From Glaciozyma antarctica PI12 (Eukaryota; Basidiomycota; Microbotryomycetes; Kriegeriales; Camptobasidiaceae): DNA of 64,000 nt. Where the stretch lies: positions 1,067,638-1,131,637 of the forward strand of contig KZ627153.1 of NCBI GenBank assembly GCA_002917775.1, given 5' to 3'. A model generated the notes under the pieces. That model had not been told where the DNA came from and searched no databases. It saw nothing but the letters and a program-made list of their open reading frames with translations. Position numbers and translations under genes: made by a program. Positions 43,130 through 54,078 of the stretch are shown here, one piece after another (within the stretch, counting starts at the first letter, position 1; each line of letters begins with the position of its first letter).

Positions 43130-44762
43130 GGCGTGGAGGAGGTGGGCTGGGTGCGCAGGTGAGGACGAGCTGGAGGCGAGCTGGAGGAGAGACTGGAGTA
43201 AACAGAGCGAACACGGAGCACAAGGACCAGAGGAATTAAAAAAAGGAGGGTACCTACGCACCAAAGCGAGCAGACCACCGGGGAGGTTAGGGAGGAGGAG
43301 GGAGAGCAGCAACCAGCGGGAGAACTTCGCCGTCGTCTCTCTTCCTTCGACGACTCTCCCAGCTTCGACCACGCTCAGCTACGGTCAGGAAGGCTCGGAT
43401 GAAGACCCACTGCGCCAGCGGGAGCGGGATGACGTCGGCGGCAGTTGAACGGCAGGTGCGAGTGTACTCGGGAGCGGAGGGATGAGGGAGCTAACACAGG
43501 CGTGCAGCAGCAGAGCAACAGACGTGGACTGGCTCAAGATTCTGTGGATGTTCAAATCGAGAAGCTCGCGCTACCAGCTCTGCGTTGGAGCTGCTGCTCG
43601 AGCTAAGGGCCTTCCGAAACTCCCGCTCTGCGTTCGACCGCCAGACTCAAGCAAGACGAGCCGCTCGAAGGACTCCACGAGCAAGACGATGGCGTGTAGA
43701 TATGGGAGGAGAAGGCTATGTGGGGAGGACTGCCGCAGAGGTGGTGGAAGCCGGCCGTGAGTGCAGCTGCTCAGAGGTGGGAGGGAGGAAGAGCTGATCT
43801 GCCGTGCGATTGGCAGAATGAGATAGCCTGCAGGAAGCTGCTCGATATGTGGGGAGCTTCTCGTCTTGCTGCCGCGACTACGCGGAGGGAGGGGACTTGC
43901 CGACTGAGGACGAACCGATGCTGCTTGAGCTAAGGCTGCGTCCTTGCCCCCTGCTTCCTGCATGCGCTGAGACGGACGGTCTTGTCTGGTAGCTGGGAAA
44001 GCTGACTCGTTCCGTCCTCTGCTCTTGCCTGGACTCCCTTGCGCTTGCAGACCGGGCGCTACTTCGCTCCTCGTCAACACAGATTCTACCGCCGTCGATG
44101 ATGCTGCTGCTGAGAACAACCCGGCCCAGCTAGGAGCTGAAGTACGTGACCTACGCTATTAGCGTCGGTAACACCTTTTACCGCTTGCCAGTCACTGCAC
44201 TCAGCCCTTTCGTTGCCGACTAACCCCGCTCCAGACTTGGCTCTCCAGAACTGCTCGCCTCCCCCACTCGCCTCGCAACTCAACTCGGCGCCATCACCCT
44301 CAGCGTGTAACGTCTTCGATTCCACTAGGCGCTCTCTGCTTTCTCCACTCCGACGGTCCTCCGTTGCGGGCCTTTCGCAGGGAAGCACCCGCCGCCGTCA
44401 GTTCCGCGATCGCCGTTCCTCGTTCTCGTCTTCTGGAATGAGTTTGTTGGGCAGAAAAAACACTGGGCAAGCTCTGTTTTGAATCATGCGGAGAAGGAGA
44501 AGGGGCCTGCGTCTAGTGGCTGTTCGGAGAGATAACACACATCGAGGGACCGCTTCAAAGCGTTTCGCGAACTGCTGGGGCTTTCTCTGACCGCACGGTG
44601 AGTCTCGGACGGAGCTGGTCCAGATTGAGCGCGAGTTTCGACCCTGCGGGGAGATACAACCGGGGGAACGGGGGTGCTCAGTCCTCGTGGGAGTCTCCTC
44701 TTCCTCTCACCACCCGCCACAATGTCGGAGCGAGCCAACATCTGGTGACTAGGCAACACAGG
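43130..44762. other. F-box copy G leader plus intergenic DNA
   Basis: On minus, 43130-43600 is the leader of copy G. It includes the 74-base tract 43301-43374, which is identical (inverted) to 53921-53994, and the motif ttctcccgctggttgctg shared with other leaders. From 43600 to 44762 no gene is recognised. Confidence 0.5.
43301..43374 (-). repeat. Inverted identical leader tract shared with 53921-53994
   Basis: 74 bases are the exact reverse complement of 53921-53994. The distance from this tract to the second identical tract is about 1.05 kb in both copies, so both belong to one duplicated unit with diverged sequence between. Confidence 0.85.
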
Positions 44763-45098
44763 CCCCCCTCCCGATCACCGCATCAACATCCGCCGCTGGA
44801 ACGAGGCCGCCGAATCGCTCTTCAGCCGACTCGTCGCCAACAGCGCCGTGCGGTCTCTCCCGCCGACTCGACCCTCCGCGATAGATCTGCTGGGTGCCCT
44901 CACGGAAGCTGCCGTAGGAGAGCGTGTCAAGTATCGCCTGACCAACGTGCGACGCTCGCGAAGCTCGTCGCGTCGGCGAGGTCGAGGGGATCGATGTTGA
45001 GGAAGGTGGAGGGGGAAGTGAGCGAGGAGCAGATGAGGGTGTGGAGGCTTGTGTTGGAGGAGCAGGAGAAGGTAGTTTGGGCCCAAGGCGGTCCTTAG
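44763..45098 (+). pseudogene. MYND-family fragment (copy C)
   Basis: After a probable acceptor (aacacag) the text reads GPPPDHRINIRRWNEAAESL then FSRLVANSAVRSLPPTRPSA, matching GPPPSFRTDIRRWNENAESL of copy B. Further on, in another frame, EEQMRVWRLVLEEQEKVV resembles the C-terminal EETMVLRKLVLEE of copy A. The finger itself and most of the middle are absent. It is a remnant with both ends retained and the centre deleted. Confidence 0.55.
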
Positions 45099-45420
45099 GG
45101 CCATGGCGCTCGTTACTTGAAGGGGGCGTAATTCGAGGCATGTCGATTGCGCGAACGAGGGCAGTTCTTCGACGCTTAAGCTCCTCAGCGAGGAGAGCTC
45201 GCCGCAAACATGCGCGGAGAGAGCAGTGAGATTCGAGCAGCGAACGAAGGACTTGCAAATCACCCGTCGTCGTTCCGTGCGAGCTCTCCACAAGCGACTC
45301 CGCCACTCCGCCCCGTACGTAGCAGCTTCTCAAGGCTTTCTACCTCAATCCCATAGCTCAGCGTGCTGCAAGCGAGTCAGTTTAATCGAGCACGTCCTCC
45401 CACAATGAGAAGGACGCACC
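45099..45420. other. Intergenic, no recognisable gene
   Basis: About 320 bases between the MYND fragment and the 3' end of F-box copy H. Nothing seen. Confidence 0.45.
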
Positions 45421-46463
45421 TCATATCCCACTTCGTCCCTCCCATCCCACGCCTGGAAGAAAAGTACCACCCCCCGCCTGCTCGCACTCCTTCCTCAGGT
45501 CGTCGAATCCCGGCCCGATTCGTGCATTCCCCCAGTAGATCTTGGAGAACTTCAACCTGCGGAGCTCCGACAGCGCGACCGATCCTGATCGCAGGAGCCC
45601 AACTACCTCGGTGAAGTCTTCGAAGTACGTGCCGATGGTGAAGGTGTTTAGCGAAGTGGGGATCCAGTTGACGGCGCTCGAAATCCATGTCCTCGTTGCG
45701 CGCATTTCAGCCGAGGCGGTGAAGGACTTCAAGGCGCTGCAGCGGTGTAGGAAGTGGTAGAGGATTTGAACGTCCTTGCTCGAGAAGCTGTCGAGCGAAA
45801 ATTCGACTAGTGTTGGAGCCAGCGAGTTGAGCTGTGACTGCACTGCGTCGCAGAGGCCCGTGGGATCGGTGAGGTGAAGTGAGGTGAGAGTAGACTGGAA
45901 GAGGGCGGGGAGAGGTGATTGCGAGTGATCGAGATTCCGACAGAGGTGATAGGAAAGGTGCGACAGAGCGAAGGGAGGTGCTGAAGCGAGCTCCCTCGCG
46001 CGAAGGAGCTGTCGGAGATGCTGAAGCACTTGAGGTCTGGCAGCGTGTCGCGTCAGCGCTCTGGGGATCCCTACTGAGTACGACACTCACCTTTGAGCTC
46101 CGGGATAAGCAAGACCCGCAAATCCAATCGGTGCAGCGAATTCAGACTCAGCTCCTTCAGGCCACGGCAAACTGTCACCGCTCGAGCAGCACCAGCGCCC
46201 TTGATCCCGTCGTCTCCGTAGACCGTTTCGTACCCCGTCGATTCGGTCTTGGCGACGAATGGCTTGACCTGCCGAGGAGTTTTGAGTCGCACTTGTTCCC
46301 AAAGAAGTCGTTGCGAGAGTGTCCGCCGGCTGCGGCAGACGAGAGCGGTCGCGCGAAGGGTGGCGTAGCGGGAGGTAAAGATCGATTCGACGGAATGGGA
46401 GTCGCCAGCGAAGGCGAGGACCTGGGATAGAAGCTCTACCGGGAGGGATTGGATCGTCGGCAT
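45421..46463 (-). CDS. F-box protein (copy H), one possible frameshift
   Basis: This is the best example of the young family. MPTIQSLPVELLSQVLAFAG and YATLRATALVCRSRRTLSQR (then LLWEQV) make the F-box. TESTGYETVYGDDGIKGAGA, then RAVTVCRGLKELSLNSLH, leads to a 54-nt intron (gtgagt ... gctgacg ... ccag) at about 46038-46091. Exon 2 opens DLKCFSISDSSFARG, and the conserved continuation PPFALSHLSYHLCRN is in the next frame. That implies a 1-nt indel near 45985-46000 unless a different acceptor is used. The rest is open: LHRCSALKSFTASAEMRATR, then LRRLKFSKIYWGNARIGPGF, then LRKECEQ, with a stop at 45421. Confidence 0.65.
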
Positions 46464-47624
46464 GGAGGGAGTCGACTCGGAGGAGGGGAAGGTTCTGCGG
46501 TGAGCTGGAGGCAGAGGCGAGTCAGCGCCGTGCTTCTCTCGGGGAAGGGACTCGATTAGCGCCTTACCTGGAGTCCAAGGGAGCAGGTCGTCGGCGAGTG
46601 GAGCGGAGGAGGGAGAGAGACGAACAGCTCCGAGGTCGGGACCTTGGGATTTGCGGCTCTTCCTCCCGCCACGACCAGCTCAACCTCGGTACCAGCAGCA
46701 CGCGGAGGATGCTCACAAAAAGCCTGGGAAGGACCGCAGCTGGGCCAAGGTGAGTGAGAGCCGTGAGGTGGAGGATGTCGGAGGGGGGAGCTGATGCAGG
46801 TGGACAGCAGCTCTGCGGGAGCGGAGAAGCTCCACCGGTCTCGCAGATAATAAGGAGCACCAGCTGCCAACCCTGCGACAGGAGACTGCTCCGACGCTGC
46901 TGTCACCCAGCTCCCCAAGGCTCAGAACCTCCCAGTCGACGTGTTCCTTCGGTCGCTCCTCCCGCCCTTCACTGCTCGTAGGAAGCTGTACCTGCTTCAG
47001 TAGGAAGAACAGAGACTTTTCAGGCCGGTTCTGCTCCACTCTTCTCAGCTCCCAGCCCTCGAGCTCATCCTCCTTCGCGGGGAGCTGCGTGCTCCTACTC
47101 CTGCTCCTGCGCTTGTTCCTGCTCCCAACCTGGTTCCTACGAGCTGCACTCTACGCAGCGACTCTAGCTTGCTAAGTTGCTTCGCTACTTCCTCCGAGCT
47201 CCTTCGACACCTTCCCTTCGCCAACGCATCTCTCCCGAATCTGCGTCCCGATCTCGCACGGACTCAGGTCTTGGACGAAGCTGGAGCTTTCTGCGTTGAA
47301 CGAGGGTGGTAGAAGGTAGGGGAAGACGGAGGTAGGGTGCGGTGGGAGGGGTTTGGGAGGAAAGCAGGAACTGAGAGGTAGAGGTCGCTCGCGAGCTACT
47401 GGGGAGGTGGAGCTGAGGAGGGGGGAGGTCTGGTAGCAGTTCCAGGAGGAGCAGTCTACGACGCTTTAGTGTAGAGCACCGGAAATGAGCGACCTCTTAA
47501 GCGGAATTGGAGCAGATGGAGCGAGAGCGAGAGCAGACCCCATTCCGCGGACTTGCGGACCACCGCTTCGGTTCCCCCATCCGCCCTCGTACCATTACAC
47601 CCAGCAAACATTCTCCCTCCCACA
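46464..47624. other. F-box copy H leader plus intergenic DNA
   Basis: On minus, 46464-46560 carries the family leader element (gcgctgactcgcctctgcctccagctcaccgcag) just before the ATG. From 46560 to 47624 no gene is recognised. Confidence 0.5.
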
Positions 47625-48224
47625 CTACGCCACCTCAATCTTAATCCCCTCCTCATCGCGCCTTCCCTTCGGCACCCTAACCGTCAACACCCCCTCGACC
47701 ATCTCCGCCTCCCTACCAACCCAACCTATCAGCTCCCCCTCCTCCTAAAAAAAAACGAAGCGACTCACACATACGCCGCCGTAGTCCCCTTTGGCACCCT
47801 AAACCCCCTCTTGAACGCCCCGGTAGGACTCTCAGCCACCAGAACAAGAGCTTCGAGCATCTCGGGAGAGGTGGGGTAGGTCCCGCTGATGATGAGCTCG
47901 TCGGAAGTGAGGGAGAGGTGTACTTGGGAGCGGTGCAGGCCGGGGAGAAGGATCTTGTAGATGATTGTCCTAGGGAGCGAGGGGTCAGCGAGGTCGGCGT
48001 CGGGACGGGGAGGGAGGGGAGAGGGGAGAGGGGGGACGGACGACGGTCTCGATGATGTCGCACCTAGGCTCGAGATGGAGATGCTGAGCGAGGGGCGCGA
48101 CGACGTGATGGAACAGCGCCTCGCGGTGCGGGTGCCTGCTCTCGCGCTGTTAGCTTCGTATGGGTTGGAACTGGGAGACAGCTTACGCCGTCATGGAGGA
48201 GTAGTGAGGGAGACCGATTGGCAT
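47625..48224 (-). CDS. Small heat-shock protein (Hsp20/alpha-crystallin)
   Basis: Small HSPs hold unfolded proteins in an ATP-independent way and assemble into oligomers. The start is MPIGLPHYSSMTA, then after a 50-nt intron HPHREALFHHVVAPLAQHLH. The alpha-crystallin domain begins PRCDIIET and continues after an intron as IIYKILLPGLHRSQVHLSLT, with SDELIISGTYP following. Then GAFKRGFRVPKGTTAAYV, and after the last intron VEGVLTVRVPKGRRDEEGIK to the TAG at 47625-47627. The strand order and the GVLTVRVPKG motif are classic for the family. The length is about 140 residues with a very short N-terminal arm. The 5' UTR holds a (GTC)n run at about 48226-48243. Confidence 0.9.
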
Positions 48225-48766
48225 TGTCGTCGTCGTCGTCGTTTGGGGGGGAGGAGGAGCAGGAAAGGGGTCACGAGAGATTTTGAGATTTGGCCTTGGC
48301 AGGAAGAAGCTTGAACTCCCTTCAGAGTACAGCAAGGGATTGGCTGGGGAGTACACAGTCAGAGAGTACAGGCAGAGCAGAGAAGGACAGCAACCAGCGA
48401 GAGAACAGCGAGAATGAGAAAACGAGCCCAGCGAGATAGAGCCGAATCATCGCACGCTCGCTCGCTCCCATTTTCCCTCCATCTCTCCTCTTCCTGGCAA
48501 TACAATGCACGCTCGGGCTAGCAAGCAGAGGGGAGGGTAGGCCGGAGGGAGGAGGAGGATAAAGAACCCACTGTCGTCGCTCAGCTCCTTCACTCCCCTT
48601 GTCTCTCTCGCCCTTCGCACCGCTCGCTCCTCCCCCTCTCCCTCCCATCTCTCTCGCACACCCTCCCCATCTCCCACTAGCGTCGCACATTCAATTCGAT
48701 TTGATTTCCATTTCTCCCCCTCAAATGCACGCTCTACGCTCCCCTCGACCCGAAAAATCGAAAGTA
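48225..48766. other. Hsp20 upstream region / porin 3' side
   Basis: The region lies between the porin stop and the Hsp20 start, both on minus. 48388-48405 (cagcaaccagcgagagaa) matches 17 of 18 bases of the F-box leader motif. No heat-shock elements could be asserted by eye. Confidence 0.45.
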
Positions 48767-51387
48767 CTAGGCCTCGAACGTAAGACTCGTTCCAACCTTG
48801 TGCGCAGACGCTCCACTTCCAGCGGCGGAAACCTCGTTGAGCTTCTGGGCTACGCGCGCGAGAAGAACTCATCAGCACCGTTTCGAAATGAGGGGAGAAA
48901 GCGGACGCACTGTCGAGAGCGACGCCGAAGGAAGCCTTGACTCCAGGTCGGAGGGCCTGGGTGTAACCGAGGACGAAGATACCACTGCGTCGCACGCATC
49001 AGCTCCAATACAGACGAAAAAAAAGGAGAAGGAAGAACGAACGAGTTGTTGATCTTGGCCTTGACGAACGCGGTGTTGTCAAGGTAAGCCTTGGCTCCGA
49101 CCTCGAGTCCAACGTTGCTCGTAGTGTGCTTGGAATCCCAGATCGCCTTGGCTCCAGCCTCGACATCCTTGTTGACCTTGTGGTAGTAGGAAGCGGAGAA
49201 GACGCTCAAGTTGGCGAGTCCGTGGAGGGTGACGGTGTACGAGGGAGCGGCGTAGCCGAGTCCGACGGCGTAGCGGGTGATCGAACCAGAGGGGACGGAG
49301 TAGGTCGACTCGGCTCCGAAGAGGAATCCGTCGCGGCCGACGACCTGGAGAGGGAGTCAGTACGCGCGCTTCGTAAGCTGTGTTCGCTCCTGCTTTCCTC
49401 CTCCCATCCTTCCTTCCTTCCTGCCGAACCTCTCCATCTCGTACGCGCCAAACCCCCACCACATGAGCGAAACGCAAGACTCACAGCATCAGCGGTGAAA
49501 GTAGGACCCTTGAAGACGTCGAGGAGGGCACGAGTGTGGAGCGAAGGCTGCTTGTAGATAGCCTGAACGAGGGCAGTCTTGGCCTGAGTCGCGGGGAGGA
49601 GGTGCGCCTGGATGTCGAGCTTGAGGCCTGCGTTTCGTTCGTTCGTCAGCTCTATCCTTCCCTCCTCCCATCCTCAACGACAACGAAGAAACGGGGACTC
49701 ACCCTTGGCGATCTGGTTCTCCAACTCGACCTGAGTCTTGAGGACGTTGGTGGTGGTCCAGGTCTGAGTGAAGGTAACGCCGTTCTTGGGGTCGACGAAC
49801 TTTCCCTCGATGTCACCGAGGATCGCGTTGCTCTTCGAGTCGCGGGATCCGGCGACCTTGAAGGCGACGTTGTTGGGAGCGCGGGTCTGTGGGAGGAGGG
49901 GAAGTTAGCGTGTGGTCGGCAAAGGGTGTTTTGGCACGAGATTGGGCAGCCTGAGATCAAACGCAAATACCCACGATCGGATCCTCCTTCCTCGAGCGGG
50001 AACGGCTTTCGAACCGTAAGGTGGTGCGAACGCCTCAGGCGTCCCCTCGTATTGGACGAGAGGGCCGGATTACTTTGGAGCGGCATCGCGCCCGACTATC
50101 CCTAGTCGAACACCAACCCCGCTAGCGGGTTCAGCGCTCCCGTCTCCGTCCTCATCAGCACCGTCGGCCCACGCACCGTCAACGAGATCTCTCCTCCCAT
50201 GTGCTATCGGGCTTCCCATGTCGCTTTGGGCCAGAAAGGCGAGCCCTGATCCTGGGGAAGACCTCGTTGCGGGGCAGCGTAGGCGAAGGAAGGCGGCTTT
50301 CAAGAAGGGGATCTTCCCTCAGTGAAGGGTTGACCAACCCACTGAGCACGCCGTTGCCCTCCTCGAAGAGCTCACCAAAACCCAAAGAAAGTTGCTGAGG
50401 CGTGAGCAACCAGGCCAGGAGTACCAGCTCTCAACTCGCATCGAGGGCTACCGCCACTGTTCCACGCATGCTCTACGCGTCCAGCCCACTTCCTAAGCCA
50501 CGGGAGGGAGCTCGAACGACCTGAACACTACACGAGGCCGGCCCACGTTCATCGAACGAAACGTGCGCGCGAACCCGAGAGCCGGGGCGGTTGAGCTCCT
50601 TTGTGCCCCAGAGCGCGGGGGAGGCATCATGGACATTGGAGCGGCGAGGGCGGGACTGGCAAAAGCGCGCTGGCATGAGGGCGCCGCGTTCTTCGTTTCC
50701 GAAGGCGTCAGCGGCCCGCAATGAGCCCTTGCTCGTCCGTCGCCGCCCAAAATGCACACGAATCACGCTCCCTGATACCACGAGAGGACAGCTCTCGTTC
50801 GCACGGCGGTGTCCCAGCGCGCGAACATGCGAGCGGGAAGACGACACCGAACTGCGGGAGACCTCCCTCGGGAACGGAGTGCGCGAGGGGGACTTCGAGT
50901 CAGGTAGGGATTGACGCTGATCCGAAACCACAGGGGACGCTTCTCCTGAAAAGAGGAGAAGGCGCCTCCTGTGGGACCGCCGTTGGCCCCTACTCTTCCC
51001 TCCCAAGCCAGGCGGGGAGGGTGAACGTGACAGCCTCCGTCAAGTACCTCTCTGCTCATACGAGCAGCAAGTCACTCGAAAGCCAGCCAGTCGTTCCCCC
51101 CCAACCCACTCAACCCACTCAACCCGTCGCCCCACCACGCCCCCAACGTGTCACTCCCATCCTCCCTCTCCCTCCTCAAACAGGCGCGCAAACGTACCTT
51201 GACCTCAAGAGCGTTTCCCTGAAGAGGGAAATCCTTGTTGAGGAGGTCGCTCGCCGACTTTCCGCTATTGTTCAACGAGGACGAGGGTCAGCTGGTCTGT
51301 TCCTTCGGCGTGGCGGGTTGGGTGAGTTGAAGGAGTTGGACGTACAAGTCCTTCCAGGAGGGGGGAGGTAGCTTGAGTGGCGGCCAT
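48767..51387 (-). CDS. Mitochondrial outer-membrane porin (VDAC)
   Basis: VDAC forms a 19-strand beta barrel that passes metabolites across the mitochondrial outer membrane. A short first exon (probably MAATQATSPLLEGL, ATG at 51387) joins SASDLLNKDFPLQGNALEVK, the N-terminal helix and first strand. After a 1311-nt intron come APNNVAFKVAGSRDSKSNAI, LGDIEGKFVDPKNGVTFTQT, TWTTTNVLKTQVELENQIAK, LKLDIQAHLLP, FLFGAESTYSVPSGSITRYA, VGLGYAAPSYTVTLHGLANL and FSASYYHKVNKDVEAGAKAI. The end is DTQKLNEVSAAGSGASAHKV then GTSLTFEA, with a stop at 48767-48769. KVGTSLTFEA is diagnostic. Other introns are 55-70 nt. The exact first-exon junction is uncertain, since either of two acceptors a few bases apart could be used. 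Confidence 0.92.
49887..51197 (-). other. 1311-nt intron of the porin gene, possible inserted element
   Basis: Donor gtacgtttg at 51197, acceptor cccacag at 49887 with a gctaac branch. It is about 20 times longer than typical introns here. The interior (about 49930-51090) shows no recognised protein. It has a small tandem repeat (ccaacccactcaacccactcaa, about 51100-51125). I could not find terminal inverted repeats or a target duplication by eye. Confidence 0.7.
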
Positions 51388-51945
51388 TTCGAGTTGGAGT
51401 TGTTGTGTTAGAGGAGGGAGTTGGGCTGAGGGAGTGATGAGGAGAGGCAAGCCGGGAGGAGTCGCGGTCCGTGAGTGAGGGCAGAAATTCGATTTAATTT
51501 GGGCAAGTGGGGATAAGGAATCAATTCCCCCCTCTCCTCCCCCAGGCTCCAGCGAGGAAAGGCTTGAGGAACTGCTTCTTTCTTTCGAGCGAGAACGGCT
51601 CTCTCCCACTCTGCTCGGACACTCACGCCGAGACCACCACGTTCCGTCACTTTGTTCATCCCGCTCAACCCAATCCTAACCCCCTCCCCCTCCTCACTCC
51701 TCCGCCTCCCGCACCACTCCCTCCCCAGCGGCCCTCTCGCCACCTCCCTTCTCCCGTTCCTAAACTCGACGAGGGCGGCCGAGATTTCATGCAGGACTAG
51801 AGCGTCGGTGGGGTCGAGGAGGACTTTAGGAGAGGGAGAGGTGGGATTTCAGGGCGAGTGGGAGGCGGGAGGAAGAGGAGGTAGGATACTGAAGCTTGGT
51901 GGGAGAAAGCGAGCAGTGATGAGCGAGAGGGGCGCTGGATTAAGT
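51388..51945. other. Porin promoter side / MYND copy B 3' side
   Basis: No recognised coding. A minus-strand stretch reading LLDPTDALVLHEISAALVEF at about 51760-51820 looks protein-like and may be a remnant of the MYND copy B tail. Weak. Confidence 0.4.
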
Positions 51946-53487
51946 TTAGTGGAGGAGCGAGGAAGGAGGGAGTGTGTAGGTTCCTCCGACTTGGGCTACG
52001 ACCGAGAATACTTCGGCGAAAAAGATCGTTTCGAGTGGCGGTAAAGCGTTGATTGATGTCCTCCTTCGTGCAATGAACGCCTTGGCAACGTGCTCGAGAA
52101 GCGCTTGTCCCGCGAATTCGCCGTGCGGTACACGATCTCGATGACCAGGCAGAGACGAGCGAAGAAGAGTGCGACGTCCGTGATCGTACGCGAGAAGAGA
52201 GCGTAAGGACGAGCTCCCATCGCGCGCGTGTACTTGCGCGGGGTAGGGACGAGCGACCCGTGATGTCGAGAACAGCCCAAAAGCCGTTGGTGAAGCGAGT
52301 AGCGTTAAGAACGGCGTCGAGGAAGCTCGAATTGGCCGCAGGCAGAAGAGTGACGTCGGTCGATTCGTTGAGGGGGAGACGGCGGTGAGGATCGTGGTGG
52401 CGAGTTCCTTACCGCAGGTCGTCTTGTGCTCTTTCCACGCGCGAAGCTGGCACTGCCTGCGCCGTCCGTAGTTGGTGAGCAATCATTTGCGGTGGCGAGC
52501 AAGGCTTACGGACCTGGTGCAGTAGGGAACCAATCTCCCGAGCGCCTTGCAAGCACTGCAGTACAGAAGCTTCGCACGTCCTGTAAATGAAGCATGCGAA
52601 CTGGGAAGGCCGAACGTCAACGAACGGAAACACTCGCATGGAGAGAACACTCACGCGAAAGTGATAAAACTGAGCAGGGTTGTGCGAGAGCTTGAAACTG
52701 CTTGATAGTCTCCCCTTGAGGAGTCGGTAGCGCGCCTCCAGCGAAAACGTTGTCGGCGACCTCGCGATCCGCGCCGTGGCCGTCCTGGGACGCAGAACGT
52801 CAGCAGCTAATCAAGAGGAGAATGAAAGGAACTCACGATGTAGAAGAGAGCATGGAGCGCGAACGAGGACGAGATGGCATGGCGGTAGAGAAGTAGCGTC
52901 TCCTGGTAAGCTCTCTCCGCTCGCGACCTCGGTAACGCCTCCTCCATCACGAAGCTGTGGTACCGCTCCAGCTGCGCATGCCTCAGATAAAGCAGCTCGT
53001 CCCTCGAAGCGCAAAGCGAGAAGTGGCGAACGAGCTCAAAGAGTTTCTCCCCCTTCCCAGCCGTCAACCCCGCCAGCGAAATCTCGGGGCACAAGGTAAG
53101 ACGAAAGTCCGTCATCCGCTCCCCTGCCAATTCATGCATCGCCGTCCTCAGCGCGTTCAGAACGACCTCCTCGAGCTCGGCCCGCGAAAGCTTCTCGTAC
53201 GCCGTCTCGTGATCGAATCTCCTAACTTTCCGAGCTCGAAACGGTTCTCAAGGGCGCGAGCACGCTGCTGAATCGACCGACTTATTGGTGCCCCTAATCT
53301 CCTTCCACTCTTTTGAAAGAGCGAGCGCAATCGTGGCGGCGGTCGGGCGAGACCCGACCATATTCGCGGCGAAGAAGAGGGGGAGCAGCGACTCGGCGTT
53401 CTCGTTCCAGCGCCGGATGTCGGTACGGAAGGATGGAGGAGGCCCACTGTGGTGACGACTCCAGAGCTGATCGAAGAGGGCGGCCAT
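51946..53487 (-). pseudogene. MYND zinc-finger protein (copy B), several frameshifts
   Basis: It starts MAALFDQLWSRHHSGPPPSF, then IRRWNENAESLLPLFFAANM. The frame must shift near 53225, where copy A has GGCAAGGTCGG and this copy has GGAAAGTTAGG (one base fewer). It then reads FDHETAYEKLSRAELEEVVL and LTLCPEISLAGLTAGKGEKL, with Gln where copy A has its stop. The finger is kept: LLYCSACKALGRLVPYCT, then QCQLRAWKEHKTTCGKEL, including the Cys lost in copy A. Later parts (ANSSFLDAVLNATRFTNGFW; ALFSRTITDVALFFARLC; AGQALLEHVAKAF; FSVVAQVGGTYT) align to copy A in order but in alternating frames. At least three indels, so probably inactive unless they are sequencing errors. Confidence 0.65.
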
Positions 53488-54078
53488 CGGGAGCGGCGGG
53501 AGATGGACAAGAGGAAAAGCGTTACTGCGCGGCGTCCGTAGTCGTCGATGGTGGTCTGGTAGAAGGGAAGAGAGTCAGCGGGGAACAAAAGACAGCTCTG
53601 GAGTGCCTGGGGCTGTTCGAACTCTGCCCCAGCGGCCTGTGTCAACCTGGTCCGAGCAGGAGGTGCCTCCGGAAGAGCGTGGTCTGAGGGCGTCCAGCCC
53701 CAGTGCCACACTATTGCCAGCGTAAGCTCGCCTCCTGGGGCCCCACCAGCGCCTCTCGAAAGCGGAGGACGCCTACAAAACCCGCCAACAACTCGGCGCT
53801 CCCCCAACGAGCACCTACCTCCAGCTGCCGCTGACGTCTCCTACTCGCGCTGAGTCCTGAGCTTGATGCGATTCCTCTGAGCCCTCCGGGCGTATAGTCC
53901 AGGCGTGGTCGGCGTGATCGGCGTGGTCGAAGCTGGGAGAGTCGTCGAAGGAAGAGAGACGACGGCGAAGTTCTCCCGCTGGTTGCTGCTCTCCTTCCCC
54001 CCGCTCAAATCTCAAAGGTGGTCTGCTGTCTTCTGAGCTTAGATAGTATGCACTCCAATCCCTCAAGGCGCAGGAGCG
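53488..54078. other. Intergenic and F-box copy I leader
   Basis: The right part (53900-54078, plus strand) is the leader of copy I. The left part, upstream of MYND copy B, holds no recognised gene. Confidence 0.5.
53921..53994 (+). repeat. Inverted identical leader tract shared with 43301-43374
   Basis: 74 bases identical to the reverse complement of 43301-43374, including ttctcccgctggttgctgctctcc positions that recur (with one change) at 58083-58106. Confidence 0.85.

Noticed and set aside
50473-51006. Open frames on both strands inside the long porin intron
   Set aside because: Composition is that of GC-rich non-coding sequence and no domain or start context is convincing, so no gene is called.
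51100-51125. Short tandem repeat ccaacccactcaa
   Set aside because: Two to three units only. Too small for a CRISPR-like or telomeric array.
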